A stretch of DNA of 25,954 nt from positions 1-25,954 of the forward strand of contig MNCI01008882.1 in NCBI GenBank assembly GCA_015680685.1, written 5' to 3'. The DNA is from Gnetum montanum (lineage: Eukaryota; Streptophyta; Gnetopsida; Gnetales; Gnetaceae). Both the position numbers and the translations under genes were made by a program. The notes below the pieces were generated by a model, which worked only from the letters and a program-made list of their open reading frames with translations, ran no database searches and was not told the DNA's origin. Shown in pieces: positions 1 through 8,970 of this stretch; positions within the stretch are counted from its first letter, which is position 1; every line of letters begins with the position of its first letter.

Positions 1-415
1 CAAGGAAAAATCTGAAAGTTGTGGCTTACTATGATCTAACATGACTTTTAGCTCATCCTCCTCATTAAGTTTTGTATAAGTCACTTGCTCAAAATAGTCT
101 GCATACTTTTACTGTTACCTTGTGAGAATATTGAGGATGAGAGCTTAAGTATATATTTACATATATATATATAATTACACATATATATCTATAGATCTTA
201 GTCAAAATATCAATAAATTACATATTTAGATTTTAATGGTTGTTTGGATGACCTATGTCGGTATCTCTTTTGATTATTTGGTTATTTTGATCATGTTTAG
301 AACATTATAGTTTACTTTCAAGTTTGCATTTCTTGTTTCATGTTGTTTTTAGTTCCCCACCATTTGCATTTTCATTCAAAATTTTCTAGTTCTTACACTT
401 GCATGCAATCTGTAG
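1..415. other. No gene seen; AT-rich flank, probable intron of the ELO remnant
   Basis: I see no coding signal here. A TA-rich simple-sequence patch lies at about 150-195. The last part ends in a TGTAG acceptor-like site (411-415) directly before the elongase homology, so this stretch may be the intron upstream of that exon. This is inference from position only. Confidence 0.4.
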
Positions 416-858
416 TTTGGGCGCTAAGTGTTGAGGCCAACCTCACCCATGCTAGGCATAGGGCCTTGATCAACAGGTGGGTCATTGCTAAGTATGCTCC
501 TGGCAGAGATGCATATTTCTCTGCTGCCATGAATAGTGCAGTTCATGTTTTGATGTACGTTTACTATATGCTCTCCTTGCTTTTACGGAATCATAAACAG
601 CTTCGTCGAAGATGCATCTTTTGGGGCAAGTATCTTATGTGGATCCAGATGCTTCAATTTGCACTAAACATGGCCCAAGCAAGCTACTATCTCAGAACCT
701 AAGTACCGTACCCAAAATTTCTGTGTCAGATTCTCTTGTATTACATGATATCACTCTTGTTCTTGTTCTCCAATTTTTACATCAACTAGTACAGCAACAA
801 AACATCTAAGATCGGGTGGACACAAAAGAATGGTATCCAAGATAACTCCTCCAAGTAA
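416..858 (+). pseudogene. ELO-family very-long-chain fatty acid elongase, 3'-terminal exon remnant
   Basis: ELO proteins are ER membrane condensing enzymes that extend acyl-CoA by two carbons. One frame runs from about 416 to the stop at 856-858 and matches the C-terminal half of the family. It has a histidine-box position reading H-A-R-H-R at 448-462 where HxxHH is expected. A segment containing WVIAKYAPGRDAYFSAAMNS follows, then the signature NSAVHVLMYVYY (from about 529), WGKYL, a hydrophobic span, YPKFLCQILLYYMISLLFLF (from 709) and a polar, lysine-containing tail typical of ER proteins. Stops TAA (700-702) and TAG (787-789) interrupt the same frame, with no frameshift between them. The change HxxHH to HxxHR should abolish catalysis. 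The N-terminal half is not in the window. The family call is firm; substrate class is not determinable, although the motif style is nearer to PUFA-type ELO proteins of lower plants and gymnosperms than to angiosperm HOS3-type proteins (inference). Confidence 0.77.
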
Positions 859-1073
859 TTTTTGTTTTTATACGAGTAACCGCGGAATCTAGTATTAATG
901 GGAGCTCTGATTGACAATCGATTTGAAATCTGATATTTAATTTTTTAACGGATTTTTCATTTTAACATGGTTTCTTTAGCTTATATGTAACAAACAATGG
1001 TAAATAAAACTTGACATCTCATTGTAAGGGTATTCTAAGGCATTAAACTAAGGAAGTATAAACTTTGAAGCTC

Positions 1074-1130
1074 CAAAAAAATAAAAAAATAAAAAATATA
1101 TATAAAAAAATAAAAATAAAAATAAAAGGA
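1074..1130. repeat. A-rich low-complexity tract
   Basis: Imperfect runs of AAATAAAA-type sequence, possibly the remains of a retroposed poly(A) tail or simply 3'-flanking low complexity after the ELO exon. No target duplication was recognised. Confidence 0.6.
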
Positions 1131-1249
1131 ATGACGACTGACCAATGTGCCTTTTAAAAAGAAAAATAAAATATAAACTTAAGGCTTATTTTCTAGTGTT
1201 TTTTTTAGGTGGCTCGCGTTGCAGTTAACGTGGAACAGGTGGCCAGCGG

Positions 1250-1266
1250 TTTAGGGTTAGGGTTTT
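1250..1266 (+). promoter_or_regulatory. Telo-box (two TTTAGGG units) in a promoter-like block
   Basis: Two tandem TTTAGGG units followed by TTTT stand 14 bp upstream of a TATA box. In plants, telo-boxes are common in promoters of translation-related and cell-cycle genes. Two units are too few for a telomere-derived array, so a promoter element is the better reading. Confidence 0.45.
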
Positions 1267-1279
1267 CTCGCAGCACTGC

Positions 1280-1288
1280 TATAAAAAG
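1280..1288 (+). promoter_or_regulatory. TATA box (TATAAAAAG)
   Basis: A near-consensus plant TATA box sits in a locally GC- and CpG-richer block that contrasts with the AT-rich surroundings. It would start transcription near 1310-1320, rightward. No convincing coding sequence follows within about 1.6 kb, so the downstream sequence would be a long leader, a 5'-UTR intron, or a dead gene. Confidence 0.4.
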
Positions 1289-2984
1289 GAGAACAGAGGC
1301 CAGAGACGATTGCGGAGGGCCGGAGATGATTGAAGAGGGCCTAAGACGATTTATGGGGGCGCTGGCTCTGAAATTTGGTTCCGATATTCTGTTGCATTGA
1401 AGCTCTCTGCTATGCATAGAGCTTCGGATTCTTTTGAGAGCCGGTTTTCTATTTTTTTTTGCGCACGCATGCGTGCATTTTTGTTCGCATGTTATTCTTA
1501 ACCATTTTGGTGATCTGCATCTTTTCTGATTTGCAAGAGTTCTAAGGCGTTCCAAATTGTTGTTTTTGCAACCAATGCATTAATTTGATTGATTGGAGCT
1601 CCGCTACTTTTCGTGTGTCTGTGTTGTGTCGGGATTTATGCCAGTTCTCATCATCAATTGTCTACCGAGTTTGAAGATTTTTCCTGCGCCGATCGTGTTT
1701 TGTAGGAAGAGATAGGGTTTTCTGAAATATTCATTTCTTGATTTATAAATTTTCGTCCTTTCAGGGTCTGGCAGCACATTTTATCTATACAAATTATTAT
1801 TGTTTATCATGTTACCGTAAGTACTTTACGAACCATAAAACATTTCAGTTGCATCAAAGATTTGCAGTTGTCCTGTGCAAATCAAAGTCGTCTTACCTTA
1901 TACCTTATAGAATAGAGCGGATGCACAAATTAGCCTAGTACTATATGTCTACGTATACAGGGTATACAGGATTACAAGTGTGGGTGATTCTATCAAGTAA
2001 TGTCATTTATGTTTTGCTAAGAGAAACTGCATTTGTTGTTTGGTTGCTTCACAAACATTTAGTGGGGCCTTAGGCTCTTTCTCTTTGAATCGGCGATAAT
2101 CAGGGCCTCTTTTGGGACATCTAACCCCTGTCTGTTAGAGCACCGAATAAGTTTTAATTTTAATTCGAGTTTATCTTCTTCTCTTTTTTTTGTCATTTAT
2201 TTTATTCAAAAAAAGAACCACACAAATATTTAATTTTGATTTTTAATTATTTTACTATTTTCTTCAAGATTTAATAGAATTTTCATAAAATCAAATTTAA
2301 GTTTTTTTATATATTATTCTTAAAATATTATGATTATTATTAATGTCACATGGCCCTTTCCAGCTGAGACCATTCCTGGGTTTCCGTACCCATACGGGAG
2401 GTGCCCTAGGCGATAGTCCCCTAAAACGAGTTTTCACAGGTGTTCGCGTGTCCAAAATTTACGCATCAACAGTAGGTTACTTAGATTAACATAGTTTCCA
2501 TTTCACCGCTTTCTTTCTGATTCATTCCCCGTTCTTCCCCTGATTCTCGTCCTGTGTCAAGGAGCCCTGGGTTATATACTATGTGGCTGGCTGGCTGCTT
2601 GAAGTCTGGTTTCTCTGTGATCCTATGTGAATTTGAACAATTCTTTCATTCTTTCCCATTGGATTTGATCGATTGATCACTTACTGGCTCTCGCCCTGAT
2701 GTAGACCAGCAGTGTGACTTGAATTTTAAATCCACGCTAAAGATTTCGTTTCTACATATGGTGTGTACCAATACTTACAAGTGTCCATTACATTAGTTTC
2801 TAATATGCGGCCAACAACATAGTTTTCTCTAGTTCTATTATAGTTTTATATAAAAAAATTGATTTATGATGTCTCAAGTTTGAAATTATTGCTCCAGCAA
2901 CCTCCCACGGCAGCGTAGGGATGTCAAGGTTGTCGAATGGTCATTTGAAGGTCAAAATAAGTTAATAAAAATAGAGTTTGGAAT
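1289..2984. other. Possible 5' leader/intron sequence; no coding region recognised
   Basis: About 1.7 kb without a credible protein. 1300-1720 is CpG-richer, as expected for a transcribed leader. It contains a 14-bp palindrome at 1463-1476. A second less AT-rich patch at about 2340-2480 includes a small perfect stem CCGTA/TACGG with a 4-nt loop. The open frames at 1205-1555 (minus) and 1209-1400 (plus) have no family features and overlap each other. Confidence 0.4.
1463..1476. repeat. Perfect 14-bp palindrome within alternating purine-pyrimidine DNA
   Basis: GCACGCATGCGTGC equals its own reverse complement. It sits inside a 19-bp run of strict purine/pyrimidine alternation (1460-1478), a sequence type prone to Z-DNA or cruciform formation, in the putative transcribed leader downstream of the TATA box. 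Confidence 0.8.
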
Positions 2985-4240
2985 CCCATACCTCAAAAAT
3001 ACATTGGCCAACATATTTTTGCCTAGTTGTAGTGTATCTTTGATAAATTTGGTCTTTTCATGGCCAAAACAGGGTCAAATGGTAGTTGGTTTTAAGCTAT
3101 GAGGTTCTAGGCTTCTCTAGTTAATTTTCAAGTCATTTGAAGTGTGGTTAGGCTGTCAAATCTACCTTGGAAACAAAAACTACTTTGGCTAGCACAATTT
3201 TTGATTTCCTCCAATGTAGTTTTGGTGAAATATTTATTTTGGGCAATTTGAATGGTCAATCAACTAAGTTGTTGGGCTCCTGAGGCTACAAGTGTATATG
3301 GCTATGGTTCAAGCTCAAAACTATTGATTCTAAAAGTCACTGGGACCTTGATTTGGCCACTTCTTCTAAAAAATACACTAGCCAATGTAGTTTTAAATAA
3401 TATGACTAATTTTGGCCATTTTTAACTTAGTTTTCATGCTTTGATGACTATTGGAGGTTTTGTCATGGTTCTAGGGCTAGATTGATGCATTTGGAGGTCG
3501 ATTTGGCTAGTTGATGGCTTATTCTTAGGTTTTTTGGAAATTATACATTTGCTAGAATAGTTTTGGCCTCTTCTAGCATATCTTTTGATTTTTCATGAGT
3601 TTTGACTTATTTTGAGCTTGAAATTTGGCTTTCTGAGGTCACTGAACACTTCGAGAAGGTATGGAGAATAGGGTTTGTAATTTTGAAGGTTGTTTGAGGC
3701 TTTATTGATTTATCTTATGGTCAATCTCTAGACATATGCATTGGCCAATGTAGTTTTGGATCCCTCTAGTGTATTTTCTTAAAAATCATGGATTTTGACA
3801 CCTTTGAATAAGTTCTAAGAGGTTCCAAAGCTACCGAAGGTTCCAACTAGGGTTTGAGGATTGATGTGGCTATTTTAACATCAATTAGAGGACTATTTAC
3901 TATTGATTATTTCCATCCCTCATAAAACTATGATAGCTAGTGTAGTAATCCAAAAATATCTTATTTTGTACGTGTTTTGGCCTTTCTTGGTGTTTAGAAG
4001 CCTCCAATATCAATGTTTGGTTTTTGATTTTGGACAAGGTTTCATTAGCTTTAATTTGCTAAGGATAGATGGTTTGGAGGTGTATCTTGGTCATTATTGG
4101 TGCTTGGAACTCATTCCAAGGCTTATTTGGGCATTAATCCCAACATATCTTTTGTTGGAAGATGCAAATCCCAATGTATTGAGAGTTTTATTGGTTTATT
4201 TTGGAGATGCTAGTGGGGCCTACCCAAATTTAAATTGTCA
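2985..4240. repeat. Highly degenerate tandem array, unit about 190 bp
   Basis: A recurring core resembling ATACATTGGCCAATGTAG followed by TTTTGG appears at about 2990, 3180, 3370, 3540, 3735 and 3930, with a weaker one near 4140. Spacing is mostly 170-195 bp. Several cores are followed after about 20 bp by a CTAGTGTAT-like block and later by text such as TTTTGAC and GAGGTTCTAG. The units are so diverged that only the core is obvious by eye. It could be an old satellite or part of a large element's LTR or UTR. No ORF of note is present; the 113-residue frame at 3903-4244 lies inside repeat units. Confidence 0.5.
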
Positions 4241-4567
4241 TTAGGCATTAAAGTTCCCACAAATCGAGCATACTTTTTACTTTCATTATGTGAACATGGA
4301 TTCCAATGGGTGTTATGTGGGAGTTGTGGACATGGAGGATTATGGTACCAATGCATAAGTATTGGAAGTCATTTTCTTTGCAAATTTTATGCAAATCAAT
4401 CTTCCTAACCCAATTTTCACATGCAGTACATGGTGTTGAAGCTTTTCAACTATTCTTAGCTTGTTTTCCATCCAACTTCAACATATCTTTACTACCTTTC
4501 ATGACAAAGGTAGCGTAGTTGTAAGAAGGTGCAAAGGAGTTCAAGGTTTTTTGGCTATTTACTCAAG

Positions 4568-4731
4568 ATGTCAAGGAGATGAGGAGGAAACAACAAAAAT
4601 CTAGCCTTCGAGGAGGTAGACACTACCTCCAAAGGAATATCCCACTAGCCTAGGCCATCCATTGGAGAAGGTTCATCTAGCATGACTACCAAGTACCCTT
4701 CTTTAATCATTTTTCATCAATTTCTGGGCAA
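4568..4731 (+). pseudogene. Possible first exon of the spliced plus-strand gene
   Basis: A frame beginning ATG-TCA-AGG-AGA (4568) stays protein-like to GTATGTAAG, a good plant splice donor at 4732. It reads as polar, Gly/Asn/Ser/Thr-rich sequence including SIGEGSSSMTTKYPS and FHQFLG, and is broken by a TGA at 4580 and a TAG near 4646. The composition suits a disordered N-terminus. Its link to the exons beyond the inserted retroelement (16090 onward) is inferred only from order, strand and splice sites. The simple join of 4731 to 5840 is out of phase, so another exon or an indel would be required. Confidence 0.3.
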
Positions 4732-5867
4732 GTATGTAAGCATTTTTTGATGTCCAAGTCATGTGTGTTAAAAAAATTCTGAGTTGTATGGTTTAGATGT
4801 TGTATGTATGTTGTGCCCATGTGTTCACATTGTTATTTTGGACTTAGGGCCTTCTTGTACAAAATTGTGAATTTTTATTCAAATCAATCTTTTGCATTTT
4901 CACTATTTTTTACTAAAAAAAAAAAGTAATGCCACTTACCAATTTTTTGTAAGAAAATGTTATAAAATTTTTAATTTTTCAAGGCATAACTTTTTTTACA
5001 CTTTAATGGTTGTAACAAATATTAAATCACTAATTTCTAAGCTATAGTTAATTTTTTATGATTTTTTTTTTGTAGACCAGTGCACAGTGATTTTTCAATT
5101 TTGAACTGTTTTTACCCCTTCAAGATTGAGAATATTGATATACTTTAGTAGTTTTTTCATCAACATCCTAGCCTCCTGGGCATCTCTAGGACTATGTGGA
5201 AGGGCGTTGCACTAGCTTTGTAATTTTTTATAATTTTTCTATAATTTTTCTAGAGGCTTCACTATAGTTGTTTCACTATAAATAGGGTTTTTAAGAAAAA
5301 ATTCAAACTAATTTTGGGTTCCTTTTTAAATTTTTATAAGGTTACTATTGCAAAATTGGGCTAGGATTTTTGTTGATTTATGTCTGTTTATATTACCTAG
5401 ACATAGAAAAAAATTTCAGTAAAATTTGATCATTTTTATGTAAGAACATTAACACTATTTTTATGTAAACTACCCTATACAATTGTTGTATTAGCTACTA
5501 CAATTACAAGCCTCCCAAGCTGTATAGGCAACATTGGTACACTTTTTTGAATTTTATTATGAGTGTTTTTGCCTTTTAAATTTCATTGAATTCAAGTTAG
5601 AATTTTTATAGCTATTACTATAGTATTAAAAGCTCATTCTCATAGTTTTAATAATTGGCATAGAAATTTTGTAATTTTTATATATATTTCTACCATGAGA
5701 CTACCATCAATGTTAATGGGCCACTTGGTTTTTGCTTAATTTTTAGTCAAATTTTGTTTTATGTTTTAATGGTTGTAACTTGTAAATTGAGTTGAATTTT
5801 ATGTGAGAACGTTGATACTATTCTTGTCAATTTTTTTAGCAATTGTTGAATTTTTGTTCATGGTTAT
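4732..5867. other. AT-rich intron-like sequence with internal diverged repeats
   Basis: This is T-rich sequence without coding signal. Two stretches resemble each other about 355 bp apart (around 5440 and 5797, both TTTTATGTNAGAAC-NTT-like), and the phrase TTTAATGGTTGTAAC occurs near 5003 and 5765. The end (5830-5839) is a polypyrimidine tract plus TAG that could act as a splice acceptor. Confidence 0.4.
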
Positions 5868-5872
5868 GTAAT
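5840..5872 (+). pseudogene. Possible exon fragment left of the retroelement insertion
   Basis: After an acceptor-like TTTTTTTAG (5831-5839), 33 bases (11 codons) are open in the frame that continues, across the GTAAT target duplication, into the open frame at 16090. Short length makes chance likely, but the continuity is what an exon split by an insertion would show. Confidence 0.3.
5868..5872. repeat. Left target-site duplication GTAAT
   Basis: GTAAT immediately precedes the 5' LTR and is repeated at 16085-16089 directly after the 3' LTR. Five bp is the usual target duplication for Ty3/gypsy integrases. Confidence 0.85.
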
Positions 5873-5879
5873 TCATGAG

Positions 5880-6165
5880 AGCAGTTACTCTAATAGTTAC
5901 TCTAATTATTAGAGTGGTTACTCTAGCGATTACTCTAGAAGCTATTTTAATTATTAGAGTAGTTACTCTAGCGGTTACTCTAGCAGTCATTCTAATTATT
6001 AGAGTGGTTACTCTAGCGGTAACTTTAGTAGTTATTCTAATTATTAGAGTGGTTACTCTAGCGGTTACTCTAGCAGTTATTCTAATTATTAGAGTGGTTA
6101 CTCTAGCAGTTACTTTAGTAGTTATTCTAATTATTAGAGCGGTTACTCTAATTATTAGAGTAGTT
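5880..6165. repeat. 45-bp minisatellite in U3 of the 5' LTR
   Basis: ATTATTAGAG recurs at about 5908, 5953, 5998, 6043, 6088 and 6133 (45-bp steps), with a final half-step copy at 6151. Each unit holds the near-palindrome CTCTAATTATTAGAG and tandem 12-bp subunits like GGTTACTCTAGC. Because 45 is a multiple of three, long spurious frames are open on both strands. The last palindrome (6144-6162, 9-bp arms) ends 15 bp before the TATA box, suggesting promoter or enhancer function. Confidence 0.9.
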
Positions 6166-6176
6166 GCTCTCAAGTC

Positions 6177-6184
6177 TATAAATA
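6177..6184 (+). promoter_or_regulatory. LTR TATA box (TATAAATA)
   Basis: TATAAATA is conserved in both LTRs (15327-15334 in the other) and stands about 175 bp before the AATAAA signal, the expected U3/R geometry. Confidence 0.75.
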
Positions 6185-6352
6185 CAGTGCCTAAGCGCAC
6201 AATTGGGAAGAAGTCTTTTAGCAGTCAAGTAGCGAAACTCTTGTAGTCTGTTTGAATGTTAGAGTATTTTCGGAGTACCTGCAATAGGAGGTCTAAGTGT
6301 GGATGGATCTTTATTCAAGCACTTATGTACCTGAGCACACCATTGTGTTAGC

Positions 6353-6358
6353 AATAAA
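6353..6358 (+). terminator. LTR polyadenylation signal AATAAA
   Basis: AATAAA is conserved in both LTRs (15503-15508 in the other), downstream of the TATA box, and would mark the end of R near 6375-6390. Confidence 0.6.
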
Positions 6359-6943
6359 GACAAGCACTTTGATTCATCCTTGCAACACTTGAGATTTGTT
6401 TTCTTATGCATTTCTTTTATTTTATTTTCTTATGCATTTATTTTATTTTATTTTATGCACTTTACATTTATGTTATTAGAACAGCAACTCATTTTGATCA
6501 ATTAAGCAAATCATTAAATTACACAAGCATGGCCACTTCGAGCATGCGTGTAATGCTTGATAACCCAGTAACAATTAGCGTTTGGTAATCCTAGCAATGT
6601 TGCATTGGTTCAAGATGTGTACAACAAGTGGGAACGGATGCTGGTGTTAGGATTAGTTAGAACTTAGTTAATGAGTAGTTAAGTTAAATTAGTCACTTAG
6701 TTACCTCTCTCCTTCCCTACTAGCGTAGGACATAAAAACATAAAAGGTATAAAAATCATATGCGTCAAGCTTACTTAACCATATAATTGTGACATATAGG
6801 TAAGCTTGGGAAGACAATGATCAACTAACCCATCCTTGTTCCACAAGGGCGCATAAGCACTTAGTCCTTGGAATTCAACCGGATCATGCGTGAAACGCTC
6901 ATATTCGTATGGTTGAGCATAGGGGTACCTCGCCACTCATCAT

Positions 6944-6961
6944 TAGCACCGTTGTTAGGGA
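6944..6961 (+). promoter_or_regulatory. Primer binding site, tRNA-Asp type
   Basis: TAGCACCGTTGTTAGGGA starts one base after the 5' LTR. It matches 13 of 18 positions of the usual plant tRNA-Asp primer site TGGCGCCGTTGCCGGGGA. All five differences are G-to-A or C-to-T, as expected from methylcytosine decay. tRNA-Asp priming is typical of Athila-group elements (established knowledge). Confidence 0.8.
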
Positions 6962-7483
6962 CTTAGTTGTTTGTGGCTAATTAGAACTTAGAAAATCATT
7001 CACATCATTGGAACAAACCCTTAGGGTTGGTTTAGAAAATAATAAACAAGAATACATTGCACATTGAACAAACAAGTATGTCTCCTTCTTCGTACAAAAG
7101 CGCCTCACCGCCTAGGTCTGAAACAATAAATAATTGATGGCGTAATACACATGACATTGATCCACTAGTCCCTCAACAAGTTTGAGTGGTATATATTCAT
7201 CCCGATGAGTATATACTAGACTTTACCATTATCCTCCATCAAGATGAACAACTATGTTGGTGAGACTTAGAAGGTAACATAGTATTACCTCTGGATCATT
7301 CAGTCCCAAGCATGCTTCTTCATGCTCTCACACAAATTGGCATGCTGCACTTACACGTAGAATACATTGTGTAAGACCATGAATTAAGAGAATACCATCC
7401 TATGAAGGCACAACATCAAAGGGACTTGTAATAGGAGAGACATCATAAGTTTTTGAAGGGTAAGTGGTCTTAGAATGTCCCAC
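6962..7483 (+). other. Retroelement 5' leader, non-coding
   Basis: Between the primer site and the first Gag-like codons I see no coding signal, only mixed AT-rich sequence with many stops. It would hold packaging and translation signals, none of which I can identify. Confidence 0.5.
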
Positions 7484-8970
7484 ATGTTTTAAGCGAAAAT
7501 GAGGGTGGTGAACCTACCTTAGGTAGTGACCCACACAATGATGTTCCCCCCCTTGACTTTGGCCAAGGGGTTATGTATTAGAACCTTCATTCCACTATCC
7601 ATAACCCAAGTTCTGATACCCATGGGCACAAAGGGTCCAAAAAAGGGACAAGGACTCATGATAAAGGTGGACATTCTGATCGTAATTACGATCAAGGTCA
7701 AGACCACCGAAGAGAAGGTAGTAGACACTATCATGATGACTGTTCTCCTTCTTCTTCACCTTCATCATCTCCTTCATCCTCTCCTTCATTATCTAGATGC
7801 AGTCATAAAGGAAAAGACTATGGGGATGAAGGTAGGCAAAGTGGAATTCATAGACAAAATAGCCAGGAAAGGGGACGAGGGCACTCTATAGAGCCACGAC
7901 ATGGAAGAAGGGAGAGTAGGGAACAACGTAGGCATCATAGACATCATGGACGAGATGATTACAATGAACCCCCACTCACTACTTGAAGTATGTTGGACAT
8001 AAATAAGGCTATTATAATTTCAACAAGGAACCAAAAAGATAGTAGGATCAGGAGATTAGATATGAACAATATCCCACAATTTGAAGGAGGATACAACGCT
8101 AATCCTTAGAATCACTTACAAGCATTCCATGATGCGTGTGCCTTATAGAACATAGAGAATGAATGGCAAAAACTTAAGTTGTTCCCATGGACACTAGTTA
8201 AAGAAGTAGAAAGTTGGTACTAGTCCTTAGAATCGGAATCCATTCGTAGGTGGAGTACTATGTTAGAATTATTTAATGACAAGTACCAAACGTACTCCCA
8301 AGTGTCTAACTTAAGAAAGCAAATCCAAGGCTGGAAACAAGGAGGACATGAACTCTTGGATGCTTCCATGGGTCGATACTATGTACTATTACATCATTGT
8401 TCTTGCCATGATTATTTGCAAAGGGATCAACTACGTCATCTCGTGGATGGGCTTAGGCATGAAACGAGAAGAGCCCTTGGGACTTATGCCCAAGGGAGAC
8501 TATCCGAGCTTAGGTACAATCAAATTCAAAGACTATTGAAGCAAGTTGCTAAGGAAGAAGGTGAGCTATGGAAGAGAAAAAGTGGGAAAGAGTATAACCG
8601 AGATCCTTCCCTTTGGAAGAGGGGAGTAAAATTTTGTGAGGATAAAGAAGAGTCACCACTCAAAGAGATGGTGAATAGGAAAACTTTGCCTATCCAAAAG
8701 ATGACATCAGAAGTTTTGGAAAAGGTAGAACAAATGTGGGATTCCCTACACAATAGATTTTAAACTATTCTTAAAATAGTAGAGGAGCCTAGAGAGCAAG
8801 ATAGTGAGAAAAGAAAAAAGAAAGAGGCTAAAAATGCATGTAGCAGGGGTAAGGGCAAAGTTTCCATCATTGAAGAGGTTGTGGATTTGGAAACAGATAA
8901 TGATCATGGATGTGAGAGATGTCAATATGACCATCCTAAGGGATGTTGCCCTATAATCTCACATCTGTAG
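7484..8970 (+). pseudogene. gag: Gag polyprotein remnant (Athila/Tat-like element)
   Basis: Gag forms the virus-like particle. The frame with codons starting at 7612 is used throughout. The N-terminal part (7484-7985) is strongly hydrophilic, rich in His, Arg, Asp, Gly and Ser, with a Ser-Pro run (SPSSSPSSSPSSSPS) and Arg-His clusters. The capsid-like core (about 8070-8580) has a PQFEGG start, HLQAF, a LFPW...VESWY segment and a Leu/Gln-rich helical part matching the retrotransposon Gag family (PF03732). A knuckle CX2CX3HX4C lies at 8911-8949, a form common in Athila/Tat Gags. In-frame TAGs at 8107, 8146 and 8221, a TGA near 7984 and the TAA at 8761 break it. The longest intact piece is 167 residues (8260-8763). 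The frame continues into the protease, consistent with a gag-pro fusion. Confidence 0.85.

Larger units (their letters stand above)
5873..6942 (+). repeat. 5' LTR (1070 bp)
   Basis: It aligns to 15068-16084. The termini form the inverted pair TGATGA...TCATCA. This copy has kept the 3' end CTCATCA but its first bases read TCATGA, whereas the other LTR keeps TGATGA and has lost the CA end. It contains a minisatellite enhancer-like region, a TATA box at 6177, an AATAAA at 6353 and a long U5. One more 45-bp repeat unit than the 3' LTR explains most of the 53-bp length difference. Confidence 0.9.

Noticed and set aside
1250-1266. Interstitial telomere repeat
   Set aside because: Only two units next to a TATA box; a telo-box promoter element is more likely.
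1205-1555. Overlapping ORFs on both strands in the promoter-like block
   Set aside because: No family motif, mutually overlapping, and explained by the locally lower AT content.
2090-2150. Possible tRNA-like segment
   Set aside because: No cloverleaf with A and B boxes could be laid out by eye.
5880-6165. Array of regularly spaced palindromic repeats resembling CRISPR
   Set aside because: There are no unique spacers, the units are directly tandem, and the array is duplicated in the second LTR of a plant retroelement.
5799-6246. Long open frames on both strands (133 and 123 codons) of monotonous Val/Ile/Thr/Leu/Arg composition
   Set aside because: They are products of the 45-bp minisatellite, whose unit is a multiple of three and lacks stops. 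The same happens at 14997-15396.
7519-7891. ORFs of 121, 71 and 64 codons in other frames
   Set aside because: They are shadows of the biased codons of the Gag N-terminal Ser/His/Arg-rich region.
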